Source of the DNA: Colius striatus | Taxonomy: Eukaryota; Chordata; Aves; Coliiformes; Coliidae | Direction of reading: 5' to 3' | DNA length: 64,000 nucleotides | Assembly: GCF_028858725.1 (NCBI RefSeq) | Contig: NC_084771.1 | Coordinates: forward strand, 7,964,915-8,028,914 | Shown: piece after piece, positions 20,501 to 35,500 of the stretch | Position numbering within the stretch: position 1 is the first letter of the stretch | Layout: each line of letters starts with the position of its first letter | Translations under genes and position numbers: made by a program | Notes under the pieces: model-generated | Databases searched by the model: none | What the model saw: the letters and a program-made list of their open reading frames with translations, nothing else | What the model was told of the DNA's origin: nothing

Positions 20501-23500
20501 AAGCCACATGCTGAGAGGCGCAGAAGTGAGACACTTAAAAGGGCTTAAAAACTCATCACAAAGCTGTAAAGCAATGACACCCTTCCCATAGGGATCAGCT
20601 CACCTGCCAAACCTGTCCTCCATCTGCAAGTTGAACTGTGTAGGGTTGGGAATTAAAGCTCTGCTGGGACCTTCACCCCATTTGAGTTTAAGGCTCTGGT
20701 AGCTGAAGACCACACATTCAAGGTGAGGAGGGTCAGGAGGTAGTGGCTTCGTTTTGGCTTTAATGGAATGACTGAAAGGACCAACTCCAAAGCTGTTTAT
20801 GGCCTGTATTCTGATTCTAGAAGGGTGAGAAGAGCAGCTAGACAGTTAATTTCCTCATGTCCTGAAAAAAATGCTGGCTAATAAAGCAAGAGTTAAATAC
20901 AGTGAGGAATCTAACTCCAAACAATAAAGCAACGAAAACACAGTTAGAAACTAACTGCAAAAATAAGCTACTTCAAGTCACTCAAAGTACATTGCTTTCA
21001 ACATAATGAAGCTTCAGTGTTTCTCGGTGCTGCTCAGTGAACACACACCCATCCTCCACCTGAACCCCAGCTGTCAGCACCACTGACACCAAAGATCCAC
21101 CATCTGAACCAAGCTTTGAGCAAGGCTAAGCAGCCCACGGGGGAACAGCAGGGTACACTCATCCACTTCTGGGGAGACACTGCTCACCCCATGACAGGCA
21201 CTGCTTCAGAACAGAAAATTCTAACTCCAGGCCACGTAGAACAAAGGCTTGGCCCTGAGACAGAGCTTAACACAGCACCCCGAGCTGTCCCTGAAACATC
21301 CCGGCCTCTCTCTGCACATCACCGGTTCCTTTTGGTATTTCTGGAGCCGCAGAATCAATGAGGCTGCATAAAACACGGCTCTAAACATGTCAAACAGCAC
21401 CTTGAGAGCTGCTGCTTGGGAAGCCCATGCAGGCGGGTTCAGAACAGAGAGGCTCATCCTTACCTGTACAGAGTGTCGGGCAGCAGCTGCTCAAGAACGT
21501 GGCTGGTGCTCCTGCCAACAGTGACGAGCTGCTTTTCCCCATACTCGATGTTGTAGCCCGTGATCTCTGCCCCGTGGCAGCACGGCTCCTCCCACTGAAT
21601 TGCCAGGCACGTTGACAGAGGCAGAGCAGGGTCCCCGTGCTGCTGGAGGAGCCGCAGCAGCGGCACGGCCGCGGGCGCCGCCGCGGGAGTTGTCACCGTG
21701 CCCGTCTCGCCAAACAGCCCCGTGCCAGCCACGTTCACTGCCTGAGGACACAGCAGGGCTGCTTACCCCTCACAGGCACTCACATCCCTGCTGCCTTTTG
21801 CGTGGCTGGGAAGGAACTGCTAGAGAGCAGTACAGGGGAAAGAGAGCTGGGGGTGTTGGTGGGCAGCAGGATGAGCAGGAGCCAGCAACGTGCCCTTGTG
21901 GGCAAGAGGCGAACAGCACCCTGGGGTGGGTTAGCAGGGCTGTGGGCAGTGGGTGCAGAGAGGTTCTGCTCCCTTTCTCCTCTGTCCTTGTGAGACCACA
22001 TCTGGAATAGTGTGTCCAGTTCTGGGCCCCTCAGTTGCAGAAGGACAGGGAGCTGCTGGAGGGAGTTCAGCACAGGGCCACAGAGATGCTGGAGTGGAGC
22101 ATCTCCCTTGTGAGGAAAGGCTGAGGGAGCTGGGGCTCTGGAGCTTGGAGGAGACTGAGGGGTGACCTCATTCATGTTTACAAATACATGGTGGGTGTAA
22201 GGAGGATGCAGACAGGCTGTGCTCAGTGATGGACAATGACAGGACAAGGGGCAATGGGGACAAGCTGGAACAGAAGAGGTTCCAAAGCAACACAAGGAAA
22301 AAACTTGTTCCCTGTTGAGGTGAGGGAGCACTGGCAGGGGCTGCCCAGATGGGCTGTGGAAGCTCCTTCTCTGGAGACATTCCAACCCTGCTGGACAGTT
22401 CCTGTGCGCCCTGCTCTAGGTGGTGCTGCTCTAGTAGGGGGTTGCACTGGGTGAGCTCTCCAGGTCCCTCCCAGCCCTTGAGATTCTGTGAAGATTCTGA
22501 TTAAAAGCAGTTTGCAAGAGAATGTCCCACGTAAAGTGGAAGCACAGCAATGTATCTGGTAGTTAATGCAACTGCAGATGTAAATTTCACCTCTAGAAAG
22601 GCACAGTTAGGAGAGACTGAGGGAGAGGGAAAGCTGCTTACCCACTGCCTTCTACACTGACAGTACATGGCTTTATAGTCTCTAGCTGAAGTTTTTCTTC
22701 AAACCGCATGTACTTGTAGGCACAAAACAAAAGGCTTTTCATACCTGGACTCTGCAATAGTAGGTGGTTGCAGGTGTGAGACCTTTGACTTCGTAGCTGT
22801 GGCCTGGGCCAGTGTAAATGATGTGCATGGATCCTTCCACCTGCCCCCAGTCCAGCCTGAACTCGCTGATCTCGGCACCATTGCACTCGGGGCTCTGGGG
22901 GATCAAGGGACAAACTCTCTCAGCTGTTGCACATCCACACAGCCACCACACAGTGTGAACAGAGGAGCACTGGGGTTGAAACCTGAGGTCCTCTCCACCA
23001 CAGCCAAGGGCATGATTTTAAGTTCAGCTTGTTAAAGGTTTCCATCTAGACACATGGCTGGGTGACCTCTGCAGCTCAGGCCAGAACTCTGAAAGACTCA
23101 CAGTCTCTTACCACCGGGACGAACTAAATCTATTATACATTAGTTACCATACCATGAGGAGGGTTAAACATCACCCACTTTATTCAGCTAAGAAGGAAAT
23201 CCATAGCTGGCAAAATGCCCTAAGCCAATGTACACCTCTACAGAGAGATGTGCTCAAAACATTCCACCTCAACACTTATTTCCCCCATTCCTGTGGCTCA
23301 CACCTCTGTCACTACAGCAATAGAAGCCAAGTAGCAGCCTGTGTATTACTGACAAGTCACTAACACCTACCTCCCAGGACACAACAGCACAAGTTGCACT
23401 TTTACAAGTTATCAGGGGCTTGCAGCACTGATCAGGGGGTCCTGGAGCCGTGGAGATCTCTGCTCTGTCAGACTGAGGCCCAAACTGCAATGAAATGCAA

Positions 23501-26500
23501 TGGCATGAGGGCAGCCACAGCAGCAGAGCAAGAACTGACCTGCAAGGGTACGAGCTGAAGAAAGCAAATTATTCTTGACCTGATGGAGAATTAAACAGAA
23601 GCGTTTGGTGCTGAGTTTCAGACCATCATTTGGAACTGCTGTCAGGTTGTTTCCTGTTTGAAGGGGCCCTGTGCCTGCAGGGTATCTGTAACCCTCCCGC
23701 CGAGATGCTTCTGTAACTCCTCCTTCCCCTGTGGTTGGAATCTGGCTTCTAGAAGCAGCTGGGAACTGTTTCAGAAAGACTTATGCAACCAACACTGATC
23801 CCAACCTTACTAAAACCTGACAGCATTTGAGTACAGTCCTCTTAGTCTTACTCACAGTCCACAACACTCTTCCCATACCACCCATCTGCAGAGACTACTC
23901 ACAAGAGAAAGTGATTCCCTGAGGCACAGGTAGAAGGGGTTACTCCCAGCCAGCAATGCAGGCTCTTCCCTGAAGCCAAAGAAATGACTAACAGTAGTAA
24001 GAGAACGTCAAGCCCTGACCTGGGACCAGTTACCTTTGTACTGACAGTAATCCACTCAACAGATAGCAACAGGCAGTGAACACCCCCTCAGTCAGGGACA
24101 CTCCTCGTACCCTACTTTATCAAATCTTCTTAAAATCATTTTTTTTTTAATGCTGTGAGAAATTTTGCTCCTTCAACAGAAGTACAACAGAGCACAGAAG
24201 CTACAACAGATGAGGTAAGACAACAGCACTCTTTGTGTAACAAGCCCCTTCTGCCCCGTTAGCAGAGTGGTTACCCCGACTTTATTGGCTGCTCGGATCC
24301 AGAAGCAGTATGTTCTCCCTGGAAGCAGATTGGTTACTACACATTCACAGCCTGGACCCTCATACACTTGTCTGCGTTCCTCTTGCTCAGAGTTTGCCAT
24401 CTCCACAACATACTCTGTAACCTCAGATCCTCCATCTGCAGAGGGGGGAGCTGGGAAATAAAAAGAGAGAAGGGATTTCTTTCCCTATGGACCTCAGAAA
24501 GCGCTTCTTCCTTTTACACAGTTTCCAGTCAGCCTTCTCCAGATAAAAAGTTGAGGCAGATGATTTCTAAAAGACTAGGTGCAGGCTTTTAGCACGTGTC
24601 TGAGCAGAAGCAGCTTATGAAGCTTGCTTTGTTGCCTCCCATATACTGATAGGTTACTTTCAGGTGGCCTTCACCAAGTTTTTGTCAGGTATTTTCCACG
24701 TATTTCCTTCAAAACCCAGTGTATCTACATTACTCTTTCATTGGACACACACATCACCAACTCAGAGGTGAGCAAGCTTTGCTCTCCTTAAAAAACCCAA
24801 ACAACAAGGATCTGGACCACATCTGTCTCTCCACAGAGAGACTTCCTTTCTTCCCTGACAAGCTGTACAGTTTTCTCATTTCTCTTAGCATCAGGAAGGT
24901 ATTTTGCTGAGCTCACCCCACTGCAAAGTGACTTCCTTGGGTTTGGCTTTGCCTGCCAGGCACGGAGCACGACACGGCCCAGGAGGAACAGCCGACGTTG
25001 TCACAGTCGTCACATCAGAGGCCTGGCACGGAGACACATCATTTCAGAGAGCAAGCACAGCACCACATGGCACTAAAACCTCCCCAGAGATGGTTTGCAG
25101 AGGCCAAGGCCTTCTCCTGCTTCTCACCTGGCTCTCCCCACCTTTACTGACACAATGAACTCGCATCCGGTAGGAAGTGCCGGGCTGCAGATGGTCACAC
25201 ACGTGCTCTCGCTGGGCCCCGCTGTACACAGCCTCCCACTTGCCCCCTGCACAAACACACAAAACACTTCACACTACACAGCTCCTGCCAAAATTGGCCT
25301 CCAGAATTCAATGGGTCATTAAGAGAGTGGAGGCACAGACACCAATGCACTGAGCAGTGATGCAGGGGACACAGCAACACAGGTGATGAGGGAACAGCAG
25401 CTGCTGAAGCAGTGAGTGGGGAACCAGCACAGAAGCTGAACCAGTGCCCAAGGCTGAGGGGTTGCTTACCAGCTGATGCCTCTGACAGCTCCAAAATGTA
25501 CTTGGCAATGTCTGACCCTCCGTTATCTTTGGGTGGTTCTGAAAGGAATCAACATCTTAAAGTCCAGAAGACTCCAACCCCTGCAGTCTCAGATTCAAAC
25601 ATTCCCAGTGCACTTCCCATTAGTGACTGAGATTCCAGACAGAAGAGTCTCCAGGAAAACAACTGTCTATTGCAGGTGTCACCTCTCATTTCCTTCAGAG
25701 CCCATGACAGTTACGTGAGCATCACAGTAAATGTGGAGTCTGCTCCAACAGCACTGATTATTGCTCTGAAATGAATCCAGAGAAACCTTACTGCTGCACT
25801 ACAGCCCCAAACCAAACAAGCTGCAGTTCTTGGCAATGCTGAGTCCCTCTCCTGCAACATCAGTATCTGCAGGGAGAAGTCCTCAGCTGGAGTTGGCCTC
25901 TGGGTTAATCAGTGTCCCTGAGTGACTGCACCTGCAGAGGCAGCATGAACAGGACACCTACCCCAGGTGACCCTCAGGCTGTGGGAGTGGATCTTGCCCT
26001 TCACAGAGGGTTTACTGGGTGGCCCAGGCTTGTCAGGCTTGGTGCTGTGTTCAACCACCTCACTGGGGCTGCTTTTTCCTTCACTGTTGTAGGCAAAGAG
26101 CTGTTCCAGAAGCAAAGGGACAGACAACAAAGGCTTTATTTAGTGTCACATCCTGCTGCTGTACAAAACTCTTCCATTAAACCAGCCCAGGACAAGACAA
26201 GAACTTCCAGGAAAACCAAATGAGCCACTGAGCCCAAATCTGATTTGTGTTCTGATGCCCCAAACCCAGACCAGCAACAGCAGTACATTGTCTGCTGTCC
26301 CCACAGAAAATGTCTGTGTTGTGTGAACATGCTGATCTCCAGAAAAGCAGAACCATAACAAAATGAGAAACCAAACCCAGTACAGACCCTGAACTTGTAG
26401 GCTGTGCTCCTCCTCAGATTTCTTAAAGTGCACGAGAGCTCATCCCCATTGTACTGTGGCTGGAAACCATAACCCTGCCAAGGAGGGAAAACAACAGCAA

Positions 26501-29500
26501 CCACAGTCACTCCTTTTGGGCGACAACACAAAAGCCAGATCAGAGCCATGAAGCTGGTCTGTAGCCTGAACTTCACATTTGCTGCATGAGCACAGGCAGC
26601 ACCTGCCAACCCCTGCAGAGTTCTGCAGCGTTTCACTTGGAAGTGACACACAGAGTTGACTCTGGGTTCAGGCTACAGCTCATGTACCAACCCCAGCACT
26701 TACAGAGCCTTCTTCTTCCATGTCTAAGGTGTAGGTGAGAGCATCATCCGAGGCCCCGTGCGCCGGGCTCCACCTCAGCGACAGCCACGTCACCCCGGCC
26801 TCGACCAGCTGCGGCGGCGGCGGGGCCGGCGGCACCATCCCTGCGGTGTGGTACGTCACTGGCTCGCTGAACCCGCTGCAGGAGGTGGGCAACAGTGTCA
26901 ACAGCAGCACAGGGACCAGAGAACCCCACAGGGATGTGGGCTGGAAGGGCCCTGCAGAGCTGCTCCAGCCCCTGCTAAAGCAGGTTCCCCTGGCTCTGGG
27001 GGCACAGGAACGTGTCCAGGTGGGTTTGGGAACCTCCCGAGAAGGAGCCTCCACACCCTCCCTGGGCAGCCTGGGCCAGGCTCCCTCATCCCTTGGGTAA
27101 AGAGGTTTTTCCCTGTGTTTGAGTGGAACTTTTCCAGCTTCTTCCCATCATCCCTTGTCCTGTCACTGCACACTACAGAAAAAAGTGTCACCCCATCCTC
27201 CTGACACCCAGCCTTTAGGTAGATGAGGATCCCCCTTCCGTCTTCTCTTCTCCAGTTGAACAGCCCCAGGTCTCTCAGCCTTTCCTCCTCACACACATGT
27301 TCCATTCCCTCAGCATCTTGGTAGCCCTGTCTTGGCCTCTCCAGCAGCTCCCTGTCCCTCTTGAGCTGGGGAGCCCAGAACTGGACCCAGGACTCCAGAT
27401 GAGGCCTCAGCAGGGCAGAGCAGAGGGGCAGCAGAACCTTCCTTGACCTGCTGCCCACACTCTTCTTCATGCCCCCCCCAGGATGCCATTGGCCTTCCTG
27501 CCCACAAGGGCACATTGCTGGCTCATGTTAGAGGGACTCTCAGTCCCTCTTTGCAGAGCTGCTCCCCAGCAAGTCACCGCCAGCCTGTCCTGGGGGGTTG
27601 TTCCCCCCAGAGATGTAGCTGATGAGCAAATAAATGACACATGTCATGTTGATTACCTCATGCCAATATCGTTTTTAGCCGCCAGTCTGAGCGAGTACTT
27701 TGTGGAAGGAGAGAGTTTGGTAAGTTTATACTGCTTCAGGTGCCCATAGTAGCATTCTTTGAAGGGTCCATTCTTCCCCTTTAAAAAACAGTGAGAACAA
27801 TCTGACCATTGTTTGCACAGGGACTGTATTCTCCCTCCCCAGGCCAAATTCTTCACTCTTAGTTTTCCCAAATCTCATTTCACTAATTTAATAGCACTAC
27901 ACAAGCAGGAATGTGCCTAAAGGATGTGAGAAGCTGATGTCATCACGGTCATACTGAGCGTGCCAACAGTAATCCTGAGCACTCTTGATTATAAAACCCC
28001 ATTTGGACTGGGACATGTTTAGGTTTTGGCAATGCAGACTTGATAAAATGGTAACAAATGACTGCAGTTGAGAACAAACCCCATTGCTGAAGTTCTTCAT
28101 CGCTTTGGAACACATTTCAGTAAGAAGTTCAAAAGCTGAGCCATGTTTGTGGCAGTTACTGAAGACAGAAGCCATATGCCACCCATTAAACAGAGCACAG
28201 GGATTAAAGATGCTCTGAATGACAAGAAGTCAGTTTGCCACTGTCCTGTCAGAGGACCCGATCATCCTCCTGACTTGCTGCAATACCAGTCTTTTGATTT
28301 GAGCTCTTTATTTGGCTTCCCCATTTAAAACTGTCTGGACTCTGCCACTGAAAATAGCTGATGCTCCTCAGCTAAAAGGTATTTTTAAGTATAATTGCTC
28401 TACAGATGTCATCATGATTATTTTTTGCACCAGAACAGGACTCACCTCATCCCATTCCAAAAGGAAATTAGTTATTTTGGAACCATTGTCATTTGAGGCC
28501 TGCAAAAAAGGAAACCATGAACAAAAGCTACAATCAAATGGTTGTACTTCTATACCTACTTGTGCACATTAAGAAACCCCCATTTTAACAACATAACATT
28601 CTCCAACTGCCTTTTAATACAAACTCTTCAGTGCAGAACTGAAAGTTTGTGCAGCTGGCACTCTGAACAGCCCTCTTCTGCCACAAACACACTTGGGATC
28701 ACACAGCTGGAGCTCTGCTGCGGGCACAGACACAGGGGGTCAGAAAGGGTGAAAACCAGCGGGTACTGTAACTAAACCAGAAGCCTTGCTCCTGATGGCT
28801 CTCCAGGCTGCCACGTGATTTCTATTCACCCTCAGAGCTCAGAATGGGAATTTGTGTTCGTTTCACTTTATGGGTAACACAAATGCTGTGCCTACAGCTT
28901 GTCCTCTGCTCACCAGCTGAGTAATGTAAGTGCTCAGATGAGCAATGTTTGTTCTTGTTATGACATACTGGACAATCTCTGAAGGTCCCTTTCAACCCCA
29001 ACCATTCTGTGATTGTATATGAACTGGGAACTTCCTTCCCTTTTAAAGTATGGATTACACAAATACCCTGACTAAAGGAAATGAGCTGTGAACTGTTTTT
29101 CAGGTATAAGCACAGTCATAACAAAAACATGAGAAGAAAATCAACAAGTTACCAACAAGTTTCACAGATATTGGACACATTCAAAAGTCAGACAAAAAAC
29201 CCCCTCAGATCTCCAAACTAGCCAAAGAGATCTGCTTTGAATGGGTCAGAGGAACTACAAAACCTCTGAATTGTAACGTTATTCATCATCCTGGAACCTC
29301 GAGCAAAAAGACAAATGCTCCATCCTTTCCATGCTGCCAAAGAGAACTTGCCTACTGCAGTTTGTACTTTGAGACCTGCTGCCCACTCTGCAGCACTAAA
29401 ACTGGACACAAGAAACTAAGGGAACGGTGAAAGAAAGAGGAAGAAACAATCCTGGCTTCAGTTATCAGTCTTAACTGAGCAATTGAAAAGCCAACACCTA

Positions 29501-32500
29501 AGGCACACACTAAGGTATTGACAAAGCCAGTTTCAACATACCCTGGGTGAACACCCCAGGCTGCTTACCTTCCACTGCAAACTCAGGCTGTTCTTGGTTC
29601 TGTTAATCAGCTTTGGTGCTGCTGGGCAGTCTGGCTCACAGCTCTCTGTAGTGAAGCTCACTAACTCTGAAATGGATTCTTTTACGGAACTGCTGGTTGC
29701 TGAAACTCTGCAACAAAGCACAAATATTTGTTATTTCGCTGTTTCATTAGCAGGGGTTACAGCACCAGCACCAGCCTGCTCACACTATGGGAAACAAGGG
29801 CCCAATCCCTCTTCTTCAGATCACTGACTCTAAAAGACAATTCCATGACTTTTCATTAAGGAAGGAATAACAGTAAGTGAGCTTATGACCTTGCTCCGGG
29901 TTCTAGTAAGTGATGCCCATAAGAAACCCTCCTGTCTGTTGCCTGTTGAGGGAGACAGGGGGATGCTGGCAGGGCAGGGGGATGGAGATCACACCCGTGC
30001 ACTCACAGATGGTGAAGACTCCATTTGGCATCGCCCTTTCACTTTGCAGTTACTGTCTCTCACAGTGATGCAACAGGGGTGGGAGGCATGATGAAAGCTC
30101 TAGCAAGTGGCACTGAATGGTAACAGAATACCTGACCAGAAATGAATCTTTTGCTAAGAAGACCTTCAGATTCAAACACAGACATCACTCAACTGTGCAA
30201 GAGTAGGGTACAGCCAGGGCTGAACCCACTGCTCAGGAGACAAAGCCACAGCTACCAGCACAGCTGTCCCAGTGGCACAGGCTCTCTAGAACAGCCATGC
30301 TCACTTCTGTTTGGTTTTGAAAAGCAATGGCTTGATTAATTGTTCAGGAATGCTGTCTTGGCAAATGACCTGTAGGTAAAACAGGTGGCCTGTGGGGAGA
30401 GCAACACCCCAAAACCAACCATGCGCCAGCAGAGCTGCGCTGAGTGTTCACCACGCTCCTTTGCAGCTCAGGAATACGAGTTTGCTTCAGTAAGTCGTAA
30501 AACTTGCCTCCTCCTGTGCCCAAGCACTAAGGCTCTCTTCTGCCACCAGATCACAGTGTTCTCCTGGCTTGTTTTTCCTGACCAGTTAAACACTGACCCC
30601 AGTAACACTTATTTACTGTGGGGCAGCTCTTGAATGTCACATCTTGTTCCCTTCTAACATGGCACCACTCCCCATTTCAACCAGTTCCCACTTCCCTTCT
30701 CACACTGCTGCAGAAGGTGGCAGTTTAGAGAATCACAGAACCTCAAGGGCTGGAAGGGACCTAGAAAGCTCACTCAGTGCAACCCCCCTGCCAGAGCAGC
30801 ACCAGCTAGAGTAGGGCATACAGGAACCTGTCCAGCTGGGTTGGAATGTCTCCAGAGAAGGAGCCTCCACAGCCTATCAGGCTGACAACTCAGACAGGCA
30901 GGTCCATGCCCAGGGCTGTGTGGTTTTATTCACCACTGCCTTCAGGCTACAACAATCTCTTGCACCCTGACAAATCTCCTTGTTCTAAAAAACAATACCC
31001 ACAGAGGATAAATTGAAGCTTGTATCTGAGAAACACAAAGAGAGGAAAGAAAATGAGGGGACACTGCAATGATGAAGTATCTCGTTCCCAGCCACATACC
31101 TGGCGTGATAATCAGTTGCTGGTCTGAGATCAGGCAGTGCAATCGTTAACTCTTCCCCACTGCGAAGAGGAAAAGACAAAAACACCCCAGAGTTACGGCT
31201 CTTCCCGAGGCTCTGGCGGCTCAAAGCTCATTGAAAAGCAAAACCACGTAGCACACATTTAACTTTCACGTTTTCCATTGTCCATGGAACTCTTAGCAAT
31301 ATGACTTCACGTTAATTTCACGTGAAGTAGGCAGGTCTGCAAGGCAAGAGCCAGCTCCTGACAGCCATTGCCTGGGTGCACGTTTAAACATCGGAATTGC
31401 GCTTAAAGGAAGAAACTAAACTTACACATAGACAGATTTAAATTTTCCATTTTTACCACTGTTGGATATTGCTACTTCAAATGTAAATGCTGCTGGACTA
31501 TGACTATGGCTCTCTCCATTCTGTGAACTAACTGGGAGATTCCAGGACAGAACGGCTGATCTTGCTTGTATATCAGAAACCTATTAAAAGCATAAATAAT
31601 GCAAGTAAGTTTGCTTTCTGTAAGAAAAGGTAGGTTAGTCAACAACATGGTGTGGCTAGTTTGCCTATGCAGCTCCTCACTGGAGGAATTCTTTACCTTT
31701 GCAGTGGAAATATCGAGTCATTATTTGAAGTTCGATTATTTCCTCCTTTCATTTCTAAAGTCTCACCCTCAAGGGGTTCCCCTCAGCACACACACTCCCC
31801 TGGCTCAGTGCACGGACAGGAAACTTCCATTTCCCCTGCACCGACTGGAGTCTTCAACACTGACACCACATCCATCTTCAGGCACAGTCAGATGGCTCAA
31901 CTTTCCAACTCTGGTACAGCTCCCTCACGTAGCCTTAACGTTTACCCATTGTGCTGCAGGACTGCAAGAGCCTTTGATTTTAAGTGCTCACAACTTATTT
32001 TCTGCTGCTTAATCCCCATACTCCAACTTTTCTCTGACAAAGTCAAGGCATTAAGGACAGATGTCAGAAGCAGGGACATAGTTGGAAAGCTGGAGCAAAA
32101 GAACACAACCCATGCTGACTGTATAGATCATGAAGTTTCATTAAGTGTGCTCAAGGCCAAAACCATCAGTGCAGCTTTAGCCTTTAGGCATTGAAATGAA
32201 CGTCACCAGACTCCAGCTTCCTAAATAAGTCTGTAAAGACACAAATATCTGCTTCAAATTCTAAACACACCATAAAAAGATGATCTGCTTTTGTAAACTC
32301 TATTCCCAGTATTCTCAAATCATTTAAGCTGAAGGAAGGATGGTTCCAGGAGTGAGCAGACTTGGGTTTGGAAGGTACTAAACTCCTTACATACACTAAA
32401 TAACTTCAACAGTGGATATACTCTGGGCTTAGAGCCAGGGAAACTGAGTCAGACAGACTGTTCCAGAAAGTTGAGGAAAAGTGGGTCTCTACAGCAGGGC

Positions 32501-35500
32501 TGCCCCTTCCCTGCCACAAACTCTGACAACCAAGGGACATTTTCTCTATTAAAAAAAGAAACCACGAAGAAAAAAGGGGAAGAGAGACCAAGATGGTGCA
32601 TGTTACTTGATAGAAAGTATATCCACAGCAAATGATGGTATTTGAAGGAGAATACTTACGACTGGCTTGCCAATGCTCAAGTGAACATCACACTTCTTGG
32701 ATTCTGTGTCAGATTCTGAAACGTCAAACACAAACCAGGTTACTGGCAACCCCAAGAGCAAAAGGGTCTGTTACAGAAAGGCCACCACAAGATGGAGTTT
32801 GCCACATTAAAGCTTTAACAATGGTTCTTATTGTGTAAAGTTCATTTCCCCTGTTTGTTTTGGCTGCTTGAGGGGCAGAAACATGAACTATCCAAAACTA
32901 ACAGTGTTACAAAAACCCTTTTAGTACATCCTGCACAAAGGGTGGATTTTCCTAATCCCAGCACAAATAAAATAAAAATGCTTCTCCAAAAACCAAAGGT
33001 GTTAAGAAAATGACAATAAGATCTTATCTCTCTATTGTTTGTGCTTCCCTTGAATTGCCATTGCAAAGCACTTGCTAGAGCAAGGGATAACTTGGAAGAA
33101 GCTTGAACAAAAACTGCACGCTACAAACACCTCCAGGTACCAAAAGGGCTGCATCCCTCAACTGAATCCTGCCTTCACTACTGTCCGAGTCAAACAATTC
33201 AGGAGACAGTTCTGCCCACACACAACAACTCCTCCCTCCACTCCCCTGCCCAATCAATTTGTACTGGGGCAAAACTTCAATTATGCTTTTTGCCCTTGGC
33301 TAAAAGCTTTCACCTCTCCTTACTCCCCAAAATACAAAGTCAGGTTTCTCTTTTCTTTCTCTAACTGAAGAGTTAAATACAACAGTGACCCAGATGAAGA
33401 TCAGACCTCACAGCCTAATGACATAGTTAATTTAAGACACACACACACACAACACTAAAAAGGTGCACAAACCATGTAAGGAATTGTGACCTGAAGCTGT
33501 CTGTGCTCCAGTGACACTGTTTCAACCCAACAGGAAAGGCAAAGATATTGCACATGAGGTATTTCAGTATATGCATCTAAATAGCCATAAGGTATTAAAA
33601 ATTCACTCATTTGAGCAAAATAATGCACTGAACTGCAATGACAACTGATCCAACAGCAGCCTGTGCAGAAACTTGCTCAAACCCTGCTATTTTTTCAAGT
33701 TTTCATTAACTCCCAGTTATCTGAAAAGTACCACAAAGCACAAAGCCAGAAGTCCTTTGTGTGAGTACCCACAGGTCATCCTGCTTGGGATACTGATCGG
33801 CCCTGGGGCAGACAAGGCAGAGAAGCAAATAAAAGGATTACAATTAAAATCTTCCTGAAGATCTTCTTTGATAAATATCACAGAACAAACCTGACATTGC
33901 TGTGACTTACAGAGGAAAAAGTAATACAGAGTATTTCAGGTTTTCTCTCATCCTGAATCACCACAGAAACTGACAAAATCACTTCTTTCACAAACTATTT
34001 TGCAATGAATCTGCAGCATCTTCTGTCAGAAAAGAACCCAGATTTTGTTACCCTTTCAGTGCCACCTACCTCCCATCTCTGCATCTGGGCTGCCTTTTGT
34101 TTTTCCTATCTGCTTCTGCTTTTGTGGTCCTCCTGCTCCTTGCTGAGCCTTTCCATTTCCATTCTGAATGGTTGCATTGGAAGAATTAACAACTTTATGT
34201 GGTGAGGATGGAGGACTGTTAAGTTTATTGTTAGTGTGACCACTGGCTTGTCTGTCTTTTAGTCTCTTCTTCAGGTGTTCTTGCATTTTGAGGCTCCTTT
34301 CATCTCTCTGAATGAAGTTTGTCCTTCCATGGGAACGAGGTTCTACAAAGAAAAGGAGAAATTAGTTTAATATCCAGTACAATGTATTTGACATCTGAGA
34401 AATACGTTGTAAGTTGAAAGAATAACCAACTACAGTAAAACCACAACTTGAAAACCTGTGGGACTGACCTGGGCTTGCTTTGCCAGGCTGTAGGTGTGTG
34501 GAGCTGCATGGCTCACACAGCTTTGGCCTGGGAGTCCCAGGGTGCTCCATGGCTGACACCCAGGTGTCTCTGGGCAGCAGAGCAACAGCCAAGCAGCACA
34601 AAGGCATCACACTGCTGCCAGAATTCAGGCTCCTCCTCTGATACAGAGCATCCATCACCTGCTGAGTTTAGGCCTTGGGTTGTTTGGGTTTTTGTCTTTG
34701 ATTTAATTCTTCAAGCCTTTCTCTTTTGCTGGCTGCTCCAGATTGCTCCACACAGTTGCCCTTTTCCCCCTGATACAGCAGTTCAGTCACATTTCCCAAG
34801 TCTAGCACCTAAACTATTTTTTTAAAACACAGTCTGGGTACTACTGAATATTTTACTCTACACATGAGCCAAAATAGCTTAATGACCCATTTAAGCTTGA
34901 GAGAGAGACAGTGAATGGTCTTACATAGTCTTAACTTTTTCCCATGTTACATGCTTGTTCATAAAGCAAGGCTCACAGTTTGGTTTAACTCAGTGACCCC
35001 ACTCCTCCACTCAAGTATTGCTTCATTCACTTTTTAAATACAGAGTGGATTTGCACTTCCTCCCCCAACATGGATTACTATGGCTTTTGTTTTATGTCTG
35101 TTATTTTCTTTCCAGTCATATTTGTAGCCTGTCTAGTCAAAAAATAAATACATCCATGTGTCAAACTCAATGTCTTTCCAAAACACTTCAGGACAAAGCT
35201 GGGGCACAACACAGCAGTTTTAGAGAGCACAGTTTGAGAGAAAGGTAGAAGCAATCACTGTGGCATTTACAGTGACGAAGGTAAGGATCCATAAAAAATA
35301 CAGACAGTAGCAGAACACTTCTAAGCTATAGCTCTTGCACTAAACATGTAATGGAATGGCAGAAGACAGGACAAGGGGTAATGGAAAGGAGTTGGAACAC
35401 AAAAAGTTCTGTTGAGGTGAGGGAGCCCTGGCCCAGGCTGCCAAGGGAGGGTGTGGAGGCTCCTTCTTGGGAGGTCTTCAAAACCCACCTGGACAAGTTC

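Noticed and set aside
26898-27515. 205-codon minus frame
   Set aside because: It is the decayed C-terminal reverse-transcriptase frame of a truncated CR1 LINE, not a host gene.
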